NCBI RefSeq assembly: GCF_019399895.1
Contig: NC_091878.1
Coordinates: 2,728,001-2,792,000, forward strand
Direction of reading: 5' to 3'
DNA length: 64,000 bases
From: Cardiocondyla obscurior
Taxonomy: Eukaryota; Arthropoda; Insecta; Hymenoptera; Formicidae
Of this stretch, positions 12,621-27,000 are shown one piece after another (the first letter of the stretch is position 1; every line of letters begins with the position of its first letter). Position numbers and translations under genes: made by a program. Below the pieces are notes generated by a model. It had not been told where the DNA came from. It did not search any database and saw nothing but the letters and a program-made list of their open reading frames with translations.

Positions 12621-15600
12621 CGATAACAACGTTCTCGGCATTTTAAAAGTGCATTTACAAAAGGGTTCAACAAATGTTAAATGCGTTAAATGCATCGAAT
12701 GCATTAAATAAATTTCAATCTAGCGGAATTGTCGCGGTGCTTTTTCTGAAAGCTAAAAGCTTTCCAAAAGTGATTGATGTATTAATTTGTAAATCGTACG
12801 TGGCAAATATAGCGACGTGGAAATAATCAAAACTTCGCGATAATATATTTGAATTTCTAGCTTCTGTAATTGAACTTTAATTGATAATGGCTCGTCGTAA
12901 AAATAAAATAGTATTACTTGATATTTAGAATTAGAGATATACGTTTTTAACAAAGGTTCTATAAAAATATGTAGGACATTGCATCAATGTTGCATAGTTA
13001 AAGTAAACGAGTTATGCAGAACGTGACGAAAATATTACCGAGATCGTGGACCCCTCGGTGATGAGAACCAAAATAACTTTAAGCGATTTAGCTTTCGTTG
13101 GGGCAATTCGGCGAGAGAGACCGCCGTTACTCCAAAACGATAAGTTACGAAGTTGCCATTATCCAAAGTAAATATATGTTACACCGTAGTAATAATATAG
13201 CCACGAACTGTAAGGGTTCGGAGGACCACTTGAACAAATAATACATATTCGCGTTTACGTAGTATCGACATTCCATTTTCCAAAACTACCTCTACGCGTA
13301 TCGCAATAATGATTTAATTAATAATATTTGACGAGAAATAAAAAAATAATCGCGGATAATTTAATATTCGTGAACGAAAGTTGTTGAAATAATTGCTTTA
13401 ATTCGCGCATGTTTTTTATTTATTTCTTTTATTTTATGCGATAATTAATATTTTACATATAATATGCAATCGATCGAGTAGTCCTAATTACAAAAATGAT
13501 AAAAAGTATTCGTGGGCAAACCAGATAGCGATATAAAGAATATTTTAAAGAATTAAGTGATAACATACGATGAAATATGCGCGGGCGTATAATTTATTCG
13601 GTGTTTTTCAGAACTCTGCAACGGAGTATCCGATAAAAGGTAAATGTAAATTTAATTTGAGAAAAATGCCGCTAATCGGAACGAAGTCTGCTTTATTAAA
13701 ATTTAATTTATGCACTAGAATCTCTTTATAAGCTTCTCTCTGAATTCATATTTTAGATGCCTGATAGAAGAATGTCGGCTCGATAAGAAAATTATAAAAT
13801 AGATTCCTTAAGGTAATGACAAGCCTTTCCAATCTGGTAGTGTATGTATACTTGACTGAGATCATGTAGTATCTTTATATTTAATTTTAAACAGAATAGT
13901 TTCCTTTTTTACTTTTTTATTTTTTAATTTGAGCTTAGCAAATGCATAATAGACATACTTTTTGCGAATTGTGTCAACATATTTATCATGAAACTTGAAT
14001 ACATTTAAATATAACGACTGAACAACTATTCGTAACATTAGTTCGCCAGTTTTGTTTTTCACTTTTCGATTTGATTGCTTAATCGACTATTAATTATATT
14101 TAGTAATTAATTACAATAACTAATTAAGTTGTTATTTAATTATATATCAATTTTCATTAGAGTTTAATATATTCACTGCATTTATCATAGAAATTAAGAA
14201 TTCACAAATAAGGACATACATACATGAAACGATATAACATTCTTATTATTACAATTTAGCATTTCGCTATTTTATGATTTTCATAAATCTCATATTATTT
14301 ACATGCATTGTGTCAATGATTGCCACTGAGAAATTAAAAAAGAAATGCACGCTATACTTATAGTTAAAATTCCAAAACCGCGAATTCTCAAAGAAGCCTT
14401 TACGCGTCGGGCTTTATTAAGAACGAGATGGATATCGCGTTGTGATATGCGTAAAATAACGCGGTACTTCGCTTTTAACGCTTCTTGATATTTCTTTTCT
14501 TGTCAACTTTACGTGAGAATGCAACAAAAGATTACAGTCTCCGACGTGACGAATAAGAATAAAGATCATAGCGAAAGAGAAGAGATGAGACGCGGTCCAC
14601 GGTGAAAAGTCTCTGATTAAAATCACGAAAAGGTGGCGCAAATGCGCCTAGCGTGAAGCCGCGGAATATACGACATGAATATTTTTAATAAAGTAATCGT
14701 CGCGCACGAGTTAAGCTCGAGATTGCCCTGTCTATTTTTTTTTTTTTTTTTAATTTTTTCCCTCCCTTTAAAAACGCTACGGTTATGTATCGATATTTAA
14801 TGTCGCTATAAAATTTGATTATTTGTGAGAAATATTTATTTCGTCAGATTTGCCGTAGGTAACATTGCCTATTTGATTATTAATACAGACATTAGTTTGA
14901 GATATTGCAATTGAAATAATTATTTCCGCGTGCTGCTACCTTCCTCCTGCTTATTACAAATCGTGCATTCAGAAAAGCACGCCATGTATATACAATATTC
15001 GATATTACTGAATAATTTTCTCGTTTACTTGCTCATGATAAATTGAGCTTCTATGTCACGTCACAGTTGTATGCAGCATAAAGTTAATTAAAGGTAAAGC
15101 AATGATCTGTTTTATTCTGAAGAGAAATGAATGGCCGATCAAGTTTAATTAAACGGGTTTAGTTAGAATAACAAGAAATATTCATTTCAAAATACATAAT
15201 GGGCTGTAGTACAATTGAAAGTATCTGGAAATCCATATAATGAAAATCCATTTGGATTCAATTACGAAGAAAGGAATGAAGAAAATATACGTGAAAATAA
15301 ATAGCGTGCGATACGAATAGTATAATAATGCGTTCTGTATAACAAAATCATTCTCCACAAAACCGGGCTTCGGTTGAATCGAAAGAGATGCTGAATACAA
15401 CAGCAAATAATAATTATTTAATTTTAATATATCAAAGTAGCGCTTTTAAAAAATGTTGAAAAAAAAAATTTAATAAATCTGAACAGTTTGGTTGTAATTG
15501 AAAAATGTTACGTAATTTGTAAGCTTAAAAAATACAAATCGACAAGCTGTATAATAATTTTGCTGAGCAACATTCTACTATCGAATTTCAGTTGAAACCC

Positions 15601-15734
15601 CAAAGTTCATAAATCTTCACAGGCTAAGAAACTAACGCGCAGCGACTGCAAAGAAAGCTCCTTAGCTGATTAACTTATCGCTCTTTCACTCCGAGAATTA
15701 ATGAATACTGAGAGAGACAGAGAGTGAGAGAGAG

Positions 15735-15768
<34 letters not shown>

Positions 15769-17612
15769 CGGTAAGCCTAGTATTAAATTTCATGAGATAT
15801 TAATTAAATTCAAACAGAAATTAAGATGGCGCGGAATTATGCTGTGTGATGACAGACATTGCAGGAAAAAGTTGACGGATATTGCATTAATTATCATTGT
15901 CGTTCCGAACTTGCTAAAATAACAGGAAACATAACTTTCGCGCGAAACAGAAGATAATAAATAATGTCGCTCGTTCAGCTGTGTACGATACGGAAAAGAG
16001 CTACGCGACTGAATTCGCTGTCTCGTCGCTTTTTGTGATATACGCGAAATTGATAAGCGCCACGAGCATTGGCGCTAGGCATTCTGTCCCGTGCGTTGAT
16101 TGCGGCCTCTTAACTCCGTGGCATGCACATCCCGCTGCGGAAAGTGCACTGCGGAAAACACCGGCATGCGCCCGAAGGAGGTGCGAGATGAGAGGATAGC
16201 TCGTGCGTGCATCCTCATACGTACCTACGGTGCCCGGCACCGTGTATGCCTAGTCTACGGTCCGCAAGAGGTTGATTACAATATATGAATATTCAGCGGG
16301 GCAGCCCCCGTGCGCGCCTTTACTGTTCCTTTTTCGCCTCCTCGGGCTTTATACGAGGGGGATAGCTCGGCCGCTTGCCGAGCCACCAGCCACCCACTGG
16401 CGGCCACCGACGGCAAAGTTCGGAAACCACCTTAATTAATTCTCACGGAAGTGAAACCTTCGTTAACGCCGGTTTGCACTAATTAGAACAAATTAAAGAA
16501 AAACGGAACGAAAGCATCTCCGAATATCCCACCGTTATTATTGTTGCCGGATGTTTGTTTCATTAGTTACCGTGGATGGCAAAATTAGCGAATTTGAGAC
16601 GTAACGGAGATAATTAAAGCAGAAAGAACAGATTTAAACCAAAGGAAAAAAAAGAAACAAAACTACGTTGGGTTTTTCTTTTTCATGATTACTTTTTTTA
16701 TTTTTTAAATTAAATTTTTCGTTTCTGACAGTATAGCAGTTTACGAACGTTTGCTTCGGATCGGTTTATTTAGTTATTCGTATCGTCTAACTCCCATGCG
16801 AGTCTGTAAAGTGTAATGTCGACGAGCGGAATTTCCAAATTCAATCAATGTCCGAGGCAGGCTAACGCCTTTGAATAAATACACGTGCACCCTTCAATTT
16901 GGTCGTATCGACCGATTAACATTTACACAATTTGGAAATGTTTTAACATTACAAAATTTATATCTGCATTTACGTAATTAACCCACTTTCAATTGCAATT
17001 CGACAAATATCGATAAAAATTGCAGCGGGCAAAAATATGTTTCATATATTGCGTTACTATATGCCATGCACGATAATCCAGTATAATAAAATCGTAACGA
17101 TAAAATTTAATTGCGCAACATCTATACTTCGTAAAACGTTTCGAAATTTTCGTGGCCAGCACTCCAACAAAATTAACCCATTTTATCGTACGATAGCTCT
17201 GTACCTTTCATTTGGATAATGTTTTGTTCTGTTAGCTGGCGCATAAATGTACCACGTGTATTGAATTTTATCAAACTCGCGCGTATCACTGTTTCTTTAT
17301 TTATCACAAATATTAATACACATTGCACTAATTACGAATTCGAGACATTAAAAAACTGGTTTTTACGATAAACACATGTATATAACGATTAAAATAGAAA
17401 GGCGTTTTTAATCGGCTTTCCCAACTTACTTTCCGATTTATAAAAAATATAGTGAATATCATTTACGCGTCGTAATAAATTTAATCTCGCAATACAAATT
17501 TAATTAAAATAAAAAAATAATAATAATTAAAATTTACAAGGTAATAGAAAATAAGCTGACGGAAACTCCCGCGGTACAAAATAAGCCAAACTAGAGAACC
17601 AACCATCATCGT
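12621..17612. other. AT-rich non-coding DNA with a GC patch at 15.97-16.45 kb
   Basis: Homeodomain-type ATTAATTA sites cluster near 14085-14135. The GC patch holds a GCTCGGC/GCCGAGC hairpin (16365-16383) and short overlapping frames. No exon was recognised. Confidence 0.5.
15711..15768. repeat. (GA)n microsatellite
   Basis: About 58 bases of GA with a few interruptions; the last ~28 bases are perfect. Confidence 0.95.
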
Positions 17613-17638
17613 AAAAAAAAAAAAAAAAAAAAAAAAAA
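17613..17638. repeat. Poly(A) tract, 26 bases
   Basis: The longest uninterrupted A run in the window. No target-site duplication or upstream retroposed body was recognised, so it is listed as a simple repeat. Confidence 0.9.
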
Positions 17639-20600
17639 GAGCAAAAACAAATATATTCGATTTAACACGGCTTGAAAAAATTTTAACTAGACATAATACT
17701 CGATATAATATTCGGTGTATAAATTTTTTTATAACACGTTCAACTCAGTCAAGGTAGCGAGCGAAAAACATAAAGAAAGCTCAGCCACTGGTGATCTTGC
17801 GAGACAATAGCGCGCATTCCTCAAGCAAATAAGCCGGCAGTCGAGACTCGCGGCCCGCAGTGAGCACATCGCTATATATTCGGCGCTCCGAAAAGTAATT
17901 ATAATTTGATTCGATTTAACACGGCGTTTTTAAGATAGGATAAATGTCGATACTAAATAAAATTTAATAAAATAGATTGTTACACCGGGGAAAAAAAGAA
18001 TTCAATAGAGAGTGATTTTCAACAACGGCCCGGCAACGTATCGAGCGGCGACTCCACTGGAATGCAATCAATCGCATCGGTACCCTTTTCCCTGCCAGTT
18101 AAGGGTGGAAACTGCACAACCGTTGATTTCACTAACGTTTTGTACGCGTTCCACGGTTACAAACCTACTCGCCTAATACTTCTTAATTTCACGAATTTTG
18201 TTCGGCATTTATGACAAATATTTGAGCTCTTTTTTTGCCCAAATGTTTCCGTAATAAAAATAAAAATTTACTAGCAGGTGTAAATTTTGTTAAAAAAAAA
18301 GTACGTAATGTGTAATTATCGAACGGTACTTTAGAAGCTTAAAATCTTTTTGGTAAAAAGAATTTAAAGTGCAATTTTTAATTAAAGCACTTGTCTCTTA
18401 CTTGTCTTGTTTGTTTGTCGCGCGCGATTTGCAGAAGTAAAAATTTTCAGACACATTTTAAGGAAAAATAAACACGTATACTAGATACATTCGTACTGCT
18501 ATAACGCGCGTATATTTCGGCGTACAGTATAGTTGTGCCATTCGGCGATATATTGTATTGCGTACGGTAACTGCAACGACACGGCGCGCGGCGGTTTCAT
18601 CGCGGAAGATAATACGAAATAATCATCGTATTAATTTCTCGCGTGAAACGTGAGTGCGAACGTCGCGGTAAGAGCGAAATTGGATTTAATGAAACGAGAA
18701 ATGAAATAGAATCACGGCGCGGTTAGTGATTTTCAATAACTGACTCCGAAATAGCCGCGGCGCGGCCAGCAGCTCGCCGAGGAATGCAATCAGTCGGTCC
18801 GACGCGAAACTTCGTTGGCTTTGGCCGTAGCCTTTGGCACGTAACGATAAAAGCAGCCTGTGTAACGCGGCCCAGAACGCACCGGGAAATGCAAAATCTA
18901 TGCAACAATCTATTCTCAGGCCTGTTTCCATCAGCCTCGCTGCTTAATATCGAGCATTGACGCGGGGGAGAAGGCGGCGTGGAAAATGCGCGGACGGCTG
19001 CCGATGCAAATAGGCGTGGTAGGGTACAGATTGCTCAACAGACTTGAAAAGGGATTTGGCTCTATCCCTCTTTCAGGCATCACCGTATTACTCGATTGGA
19101 GTTCGCGTATCCGATGATTTGCCGGTCGTAGTCGAGTCACGATCGACGTATTACAATTGCACGACGATTTACCGTCTGCACGATTCGGCGAGCAACCAAT
19201 TAGGTTTCCGAAAATATGGGGAAGCAGTATATCGATATACGGTTTCGAAAATTTACATCGAGCTACTCGAATCACAATAAGAGAAAGTAATTTATGGCAA
19301 AATTTATTAATTTTTTATTATATATTTTGCTCCTCAAAAATATCAAAAGCGCAAATTACTAAATTTTCAAATTTCAAATCTAATATATTTATTAGAATTA
19401 AATTTAAGCAGATAGAAAACTTAATTTAATTTTGCTTATTAAGTTTGCATGATCAAACCTGTGACTTTATATAAAATACGAATACTGCCTATATAAGTGT
19501 TCTATCTACGTTACAGTTTTTTTTTCTTTTCACAAAAAGAAAAAAGTAAAAAAATGTTATTGATTGCGGTGCGTTTGCAATCATCGATCGAGTCGATGTA
19601 ATCCGATTACAGACGTATACATATCGTTGAACATTCGATGCACGTACGTTTGTTATTAAGTTTATATATAAAATAAATCTTTTCCGCTAAAAGGCGAGTC
19701 GTCGGCGGTAAATGGATTAAAATCGGACGTTCGACCGCGACACTGCTAAGTCATAATAAGAAAATATGCTCGAAACTTTGTCCCAGTTGCGTAAAGAATG
19801 CTACCTCGACAAAAGTTAGAAAGGAAAGCCATTCTCAGTATTACATTATTCTCGTTAGGTCGTGCGGCGCTTTAAAGTACGTGTTCTAAAGACGAATCTA
19901 TTTCAGAAATTATAAGAGCCCGCCGAACGCTGCGAGAGTCGCTGAATGTGTACGTGAATAATTTCGTCTGAACGAAACTTTTCGAGAGAAAGACTATCAT
20001 TATTAAACTTTTCTCTTTACTGGACCGAACTTACGGGGAATAGGTAAACCAGTTTTGTATTTAATATCGATATTTTCATTTAACCGTTACGGAAAGTTGT
20101 ATTCGTGCGCGATACTTAACTTCATGGCGCATATTTTAAATTTATTTTATAAATACAATATACATTGTATTACAATCTGCTTTTTGGAAGATGCAACGAA
20201 TAGTGCGGTAAGTTTAAGACATTCAAAATGTTAAGCTCAAAGCCCGCAAAAATAGATAAAAGTTACACTTTTTCTTCATAAATGGATCTTGTAATCACTT
20301 AGCGAATACTTGTTCTCAATATCGAGAATAAAAAAAAAGAAAAAGAAAATTATTCTGAAAACTGTACTGAAATTTTATGATCATAGCGACTGTCGGGAAA
20401 ATTGACGGGGGAAAAAATAGAGAAATAGCAAGGGTGATGACAAAAGTTGTGACCCACAATATCAGGGAAACGGGAACTAGGGAAGAAATAAAACCCGTCG
20501 CGCGAAAATCCGAACACAGCAGACGTCTGGTCAACAAAGGGTCTGTCGACCAATCTCTCACAGTAACAATACTCTTGAGAAAGATCAAGAAGGGTCGTAA

Positions 20601-23204
20601 AAGACCACGAGACAGGTTCGCTTTTATGACTGACAACTGTCACTTTAGCTAAAATATCCTCTAACAGAGAAAACATCGAGAAACGGTAAAAATATTTTAT
20701 ACACCACTTTGTAAATCCCGTACGAAAATAAGAATCCCTTAGCTAAAATTAAATTTAAATACAATTTCATAATTAATTAAGATAGACGTATATTAAATAA
20801 ATAAAAATTGCAATAAAAATGAGATTATACAAATCAATAAAAATTAATTATAATACAAACGTTGAAAAATAAAAATTGCACGTTGCGAAAGAAAAGCTGG
20901 AGGAAATTTAAGACGCAAGAGAATACGAGAATTAAAAGAAAAGGAAGATTAATAAAAATTTGAAGCACAAAAGTTGACGATATCGTAAGAAGGGCCGGAA
21001 ATAAAACAGGCGCGTGGGTTTCGAGAGGCGGCGGACGACCAGCGGCGGATTTCTGTTCTCAAGATAACGATATATACCCTCGGGAAACAGGAGGATAGAG
21101 ATGAACGAATTTCCTTTGTGAAATAAGAAAAAGATAGACAGCAGAGACGACGCGATCAAGAATAGAAAGGTGTGCCGCAACTCGTTCTTTTTCGAGCGAG
21201 AGAAGAAAACACGCTCGATGAATCGAATATCCTGTTCGAAAAGCTAAAAAGTATCGGACAATGTGACGTCTGGTTGCAACAAATTACCTTGATCTAGCTA
21301 GAACGCCGTTACATCGCGTATCACTATAATCGGAAATCGAATTACAAATATCTACAAGACTGCCGATACCATTTTTTTTTTTTTTTTTTCTAACATCAAT
21401 GACTCGCGTTAAGAGTTCAATAACTTGAATCATTTTAGCTTATTTTTTTTCTTCTTAAGATCCGGAACAATTAATTATAATTTTTATATTACAATAATAC
21501 AGCAAGATAATTTGTAAAAAATATTTCTTTTTAAATACATAAATAAAGAAAAAAATTAATAGCCTCAGATATATCTTAAAAATATGATAATAGTTTGAAA
21601 TTTAGGTAAACCGCGGTTAAAAATTCTAAAATAACTTATAACAGTTTATCTGCCATCGACGCTAACTATTCCTGAAAACCTTTTTCGTAGTTAACCCATC
21701 GAATCTGAGCGAAATACTCGCTTCCTCTCCGTGAAATGTTTATGCACTCGCCATATGGCGCGGCCAGCAGCTGAATTTAAATTGCAAATTTGCCATTGGA
21801 AAAACATCGTCGTACTCGACTCCGTGTATTTGGATATACGTCTCTGAAGAGTGATCCATGTTACGCATCTCTCTAAATGCTAAGCCCCTAAGTATTTACT
21901 AATTGAAAAAGCTTTATGATCACCGTGGCTAGATAGAAGAAAAATCTTCTGTTATTCAACTATCGATTACCACGGGGAATATCTTTGTCTATATAGCACG
22001 ACATATAAACTATCGTAAGGAATTTACATACAAACACAGACATGATAATGAGTTTAATATGCGTTCTAATGAGATTTGCCATTAGGCACAATCAATGTAC
22101 ATTAATTATAATCACGAAAGCACCGCAATTTAATCAATCAATTATGCAACTCCGTAACTGAGAACCAACAGGAAGATAGAGTGGCATTATGGAGACGTGC
22201 TTTGGAAACTTGTTAATGAGCTTGCGAAACACCTTTGTCGATTAAGACATTTTGAAGTCACCAATACAGACCCCCATCGATGTCATTACAACATTACCGG
22301 ATAAACATTTTTAATCGGTAATGTCGAAGCCGGCCCGGTTGTCAAGCCTTCCGTGAATATCGTTTCTAAAGCGTTTAATTATACAATGAGCATACGGCTC
22401 ATTTGTTCGTCTCTAATAAACGATAAAATTATCACCTCACTAAAATTGTCGGCACGTAGGCTTGATCTATCAATTTAATACCATTAGATCAATTAAATTC
22501 TGATCGACAGCCAGGCAATTTGGCTGTGACGTGGACACCTAACGAGAATGCTGGTGTGCCAACGAGAAGTTGGTAAACATTAAACGCTCGTAAAACGTAA
22601 TCCTCCGTGCTGCTCGTTTATTCAAACGACAATACGATCCGCTAATTCGCACCGCGGTGTTTTATGCGAACGGTTTAATATTTTGCACGCTGTTGTTTCG
22701 CCACACGACTTTCCAACATTTTTAAATCGGATTAAGTTTTTTTTTTGTTTTTTTTTTTTGAGGGGGGAGACACTAAATAATAACAAAATTATAAGATATT
22801 ATTTGATTTGTGCGAAGACCATACAAATGCGTAATAAATATTCGTGTTGTAATTTAATAAAAATATGGGTATTCAAATACAATTAATTACACGCGCCGCG
22901 TACTACATTGCATTTATGAAGAATAATTGTAGGCGATCGCATGTCAAGATTATATATTTTATAGCATCAAGTACTTAATCCTTGTGGGGTAGCAAATTAA
23001 TTTTTGTTAAAGATATTAATGCGATCATTAAAATAATAAATATATTATACACGCGCCGCGTTAAATTGTTTCGTGGTAAAAGTTAGCATACCCCGGGAAG
23101 ATAAAAGTAACCAACAAGAGATGGTTCACATACTACAACATTAAAGTACACTACAGTATTCCGCCAACGTATAGCAACGGAAAATAGTCCGGAATAAAAA
23201 TAAG
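17639..23204. other. Non-coding DNA, GC-richer at 17.75-19.2 kb
   Basis: Short frames on both strands without recognisable products. The section 22.0-22.7 kb is less simple in sequence, with many ATTA cores, and could be regulatory. No exon was recognised. Confidence 0.5.
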
Positions 23205-23600
23205 CGTAGAATGTCACTCTAAAGTTACAATGGACTGCGGAGGGTTAAAACGTAAAAAAGAAAAAAAAATAGACTAACAAAATAAAATATAGTTCGTCAG
23301 AGTTGCGACGGAGGAAGAATAAAGTACTAAAATACACATTCATCATGTTGCAAAACTGACAAAAATGATTGTATTTCCTAAGTTTCGTTCTGTTTATTGT
23401 AAATTGTAATTATTATAATACAAAAAAAAACGATTCAATGACCTAACACCCATATTATTTGGAGGGTTAAAGTTTCTACCGATTCCTTCAGTAACGATTT
23501 CGAAGATATCTCATGAGTTGATAACTACGACACTCGCATTACATTAAACGATCAGAACCATGATGCGAAATAAACCTCGACAATAAGAAATGCTTACCGA
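23205..23600. repeat. Degenerate ~420-430-bp tandem unit, copy 1
   Basis: Begins ATGTCACTCTAAAGTTAC at 23211 and ends AAATAAACCTCG ... AAGAAATGCT near 23595. Both ends match the next copy in the same order, while the middle is poorly conserved. Confidence 0.4.
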
Positions 23601-23621
23601 GGTTTTGCGATTGTAAAAGAG

Positions 23622-24035
23622 AAGTGCAATGTCGTTCTAAAGTTGCAGTAAACTACAAAAAGTTAAAGCATGAAGAAACACTCGGCGCCGTACAAAACTT
23701 CAAGATACAATGGAATCAAGATACTCTCTTAGTTTAGCGAGTTGCAGTTTCATCGAAGTTCTTGATGTGAAATACGAAATGCAGTCTGTATACATCGCGA
23801 TTATGTCGAAAGCGGAATGGTCGGAAGTTATAATAAGGCGTTTTACTAAAGAATAATAAAAAAAATACGGTCTAAAAGCGGCGGAAGGTAACTTTTAATG
23901 CAAAATAAAAGTTCAAGTATCGTTATAAAAAAAAAGTATGATGGATCAGCTTATTGTACTTTCAACAACATCGATAACGTGCAGAAGAAGGACCTTCATT
24001 CAATAAACCTCGTAAACTGAAGAAAGAAATGCTCA
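23622..24035. repeat. Degenerate ~420-430-bp tandem unit, copy 2
   Basis: Begins ATGTCGTTCTAAAGTTGC at 23629, 418 bases after the matching point of copy 1. It ends with AATAAACCTCG and AAGAAATGCT, offset about 433-439 bases. The call rests on matching ends in matching order. Confidence 0.4.
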
Positions 24036-27000
24036 TTTCCTTCTTTAATAATTAACAAAATAATAATGATACCCGATTAAATTATATATATAGCATTGTA
24101 ACATCGGCTATAAATTTTCATGCAATAAAAAAAAAAGTATTGTAGTTTTTCCACATGATGACACAGATATTACGTAACAGTTGCGATATAAACTCAAACT
24201 AATAGTTTCGCATATTCGTTCTGACGCTTTCGTTCCGTTGCTCTAAAAAATACTGCCGTTATAAATCACCGTCCCGCGAGTCTTGGCGCGATTGTATTAT
24301 AAAATGCGGGCAAATTAATTCCGATTCCGGTGGGAAAAATATCCGACGAAACGCGAGATCGAACAATCGCCGTGTATGCTATCGCGCCTTCGTTACTCCG
24401 CACGGTGTGCGCATTGGCATTAATTATCTCCGTATAGATATTGAAATAAGGATTTATAGCTAAGGGAATCTCTGGCCCTGTATCTGCGATTCGCGAAATC
24501 CCTGCCCTGCGGTATGTCTGATCATTATATAGAACATGCCGGAGAATCCTGATTGTAATTTGATTGTCCTGCGCAATCTGCACCGAAGAAAAAGTGTAAT
24601 AAAACAATTAGAGAGAAAGAGAGAGGGAGAGAGAGAGAGAAAGAGAATTGATATACGGTCTTGTCTACGGATAATTTATAATAAAGAACGATCGGCGAGA
24701 GTATATCTCTCTATCATTTTAACGAGCAGCTTTTTATTTCCCCGAACAAATAAAGCGAGCCCTGATTCCACAACATATACGTTAAATTGATTTTTTGAAA
24801 TAATTGTAAAATATAATAGTAGGTTACTTCGTTTAAAAATGTTTATGCTCTTATCTTCTTCAAGACTTTAATTTCTAGCACGTAGCGGAACGAATTAAGG
24901 CAGCGTTTGATGTAGAGCGTCCGTTCGTGTTACAAGCGGTTAATTAACTTTACTACTTTCGCAAGCCCTTGACGCTCGAAATGCGCGCAAAGGACTTTGT
25001 TAAGATTCGGTGCAACCCGTGAATTATAGACATCTGCGCAATGTAAGTTTGAAATCTTGATACAGAACTCTTCTGTCGAGTTGTATCTGAAATTTAAATC
25101 ACGTTGTTTCGCTCAGAATATTTAATTCAGAAACACACAAAAAACCTCTGTCATAATCCATTAATTAATCCAATTAATAACAAACTCCAAATATAAAATT
25201 AAATTTAAATAAAAAAATTACATTGACCTAAACTATCTGCATTGTAAAACAGCGGTAACGATAAATTCGATCCAACGATATCTTTGATTACTGGATGCGG
25301 TCGATCTGACGTGTCCTATCACTTTTTAGAAAGACGCGCGAGGTCGATGATACTTGAACACGAGGACAAGATATCTTATCCCTTTCAACTCTTTCGTTCG
25401 CTTTTGCTGCGCAGGTCTTGGATGCAACTCTGCACCCTTGATCGCTGCATCTGCCGTGCCACTTTATGACAATGCATTTCCCATTCCATCTATCTGTTTT
25501 CCGCGTGAAAGACTTGAATGCCATCGATAAAATATTAAGGGCGTATACATATATATAATAAAGTGTAAAAAGAACATTTGAATAAGTTAAATGATAGCCG
25601 TTTCAATAAGGAAATTAATTAAAAATGCAAAAGCGACAAAGTAAAATTATTTTCACATTTTTCCGTTCAAAGATAACTTATCTTATATTTCATTTCTAAA
25701 AAAAAAAGAAAAAGGAAATGCCAATATTATTATCTAAAAGTGTCAATATATTATTAGAATGAAATTTCAATTGCTGCATTTCGAAGCGTAATATTTTGTT
25801 AAATGTTAATTAAATTTGAACAATAAGATTCTTCCTCGCTTTTAAGTCCGATAAAGATTTGACGTTCTGCATCAGATTCGATATTAAGTACAAATTCGTG
25901 TACTAGAGCGAGATAAATCGTGGAAATTGCAGTTGTTACGGGAAAGAGATTTCCATTCTTAAGAAATTGAAATAACGTTGCGGAACTAATTTCCGGTGGG
26001 AAAAAAAAGAAAAATCGTTGAAAGACAGTTTGATGAAAAGGCGTCTAAACAATGTAATTTGTCGATTTCGGAACATTGGGGGCCATTAATTCACAAAATT
26101 AACCGGATAAATCGAAAGCTTGGAAGCGGTGGAAATCTACGAGTGGATAACAACCGGCCGCGGCGGGCGAACGCTGCAAAGAATGCTCGTCTGCCGTTAT
26201 TGGTTCGGAGAAAATGCCGAATCACCGTCCTTTTAACGCATTCTTTCAATAGATGAGAAATTTACTTTCTTGTAACTTAGATACCGAACGAGAGTATGCG
26301 ATAAATCGCGAATGCGCTTGAAAGTTACAAATGAAAATCATTTCATTATAAATAATTTCACACGTACGCATGATTAGTCGTAGAATATTATTATCGGCTC
26401 ACCAAAATGACTGCAATACTACTCATGACAAAGTTGATTACATACCTATAACATAAAAAAAAAAGATACATTAAAATTAGTTATTAACTAAATATAATTT
26501 GAAAAATACATTAAAATTAATATCAACGGTATTTGGGGGCAAAATAATAATTTAACGTTACGGCCCCCGAATATTATATAAAATTAGATAAACTTATTCG
26601 CACTAAATAAAATAAAATGATTTACACGATATGAGAAATACAGAATACAATTTTATGTAATACGCGAGAATAGTTATGTATGTTACATGTACTCGTTACG
26701 ATGGGAATGAATTATGACAAGTATCTCACATCGGTCTGCAAGTAGATCTTGAAATATGCAACGAACCATCATAGTCATATACCATTCCCAAGCTCAAATC
26801 TCGTAACTCCCCTTCCGTTACTCTCTACGTATACTCTCGCGCACTCATGTTGCACGCATAATGGTTGGTAAAAAAAAAAGTGAACCGACATCCGAAAGAT
26901 GACGGTATACGTTAAAACGTTCTCCGTTCGTATCGTCCCGACAATATGCAACGAGCGTACACTTGTAAACGAGAAAACGTTAATCTGGCACATTAAGGTA

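Noticed and set aside
17613..17638. Poly(A) tract considered as the tail of a retroposed copy
   Set aside because: No coding or known element body precedes it and no target-site duplication was seen.
18759..18774. 16-base string GGCGCGGCCAGCAGCT shared with 21757-21772
   Set aside because: A 16-base match is near chance expectation for a window this size and does not extend on either side.
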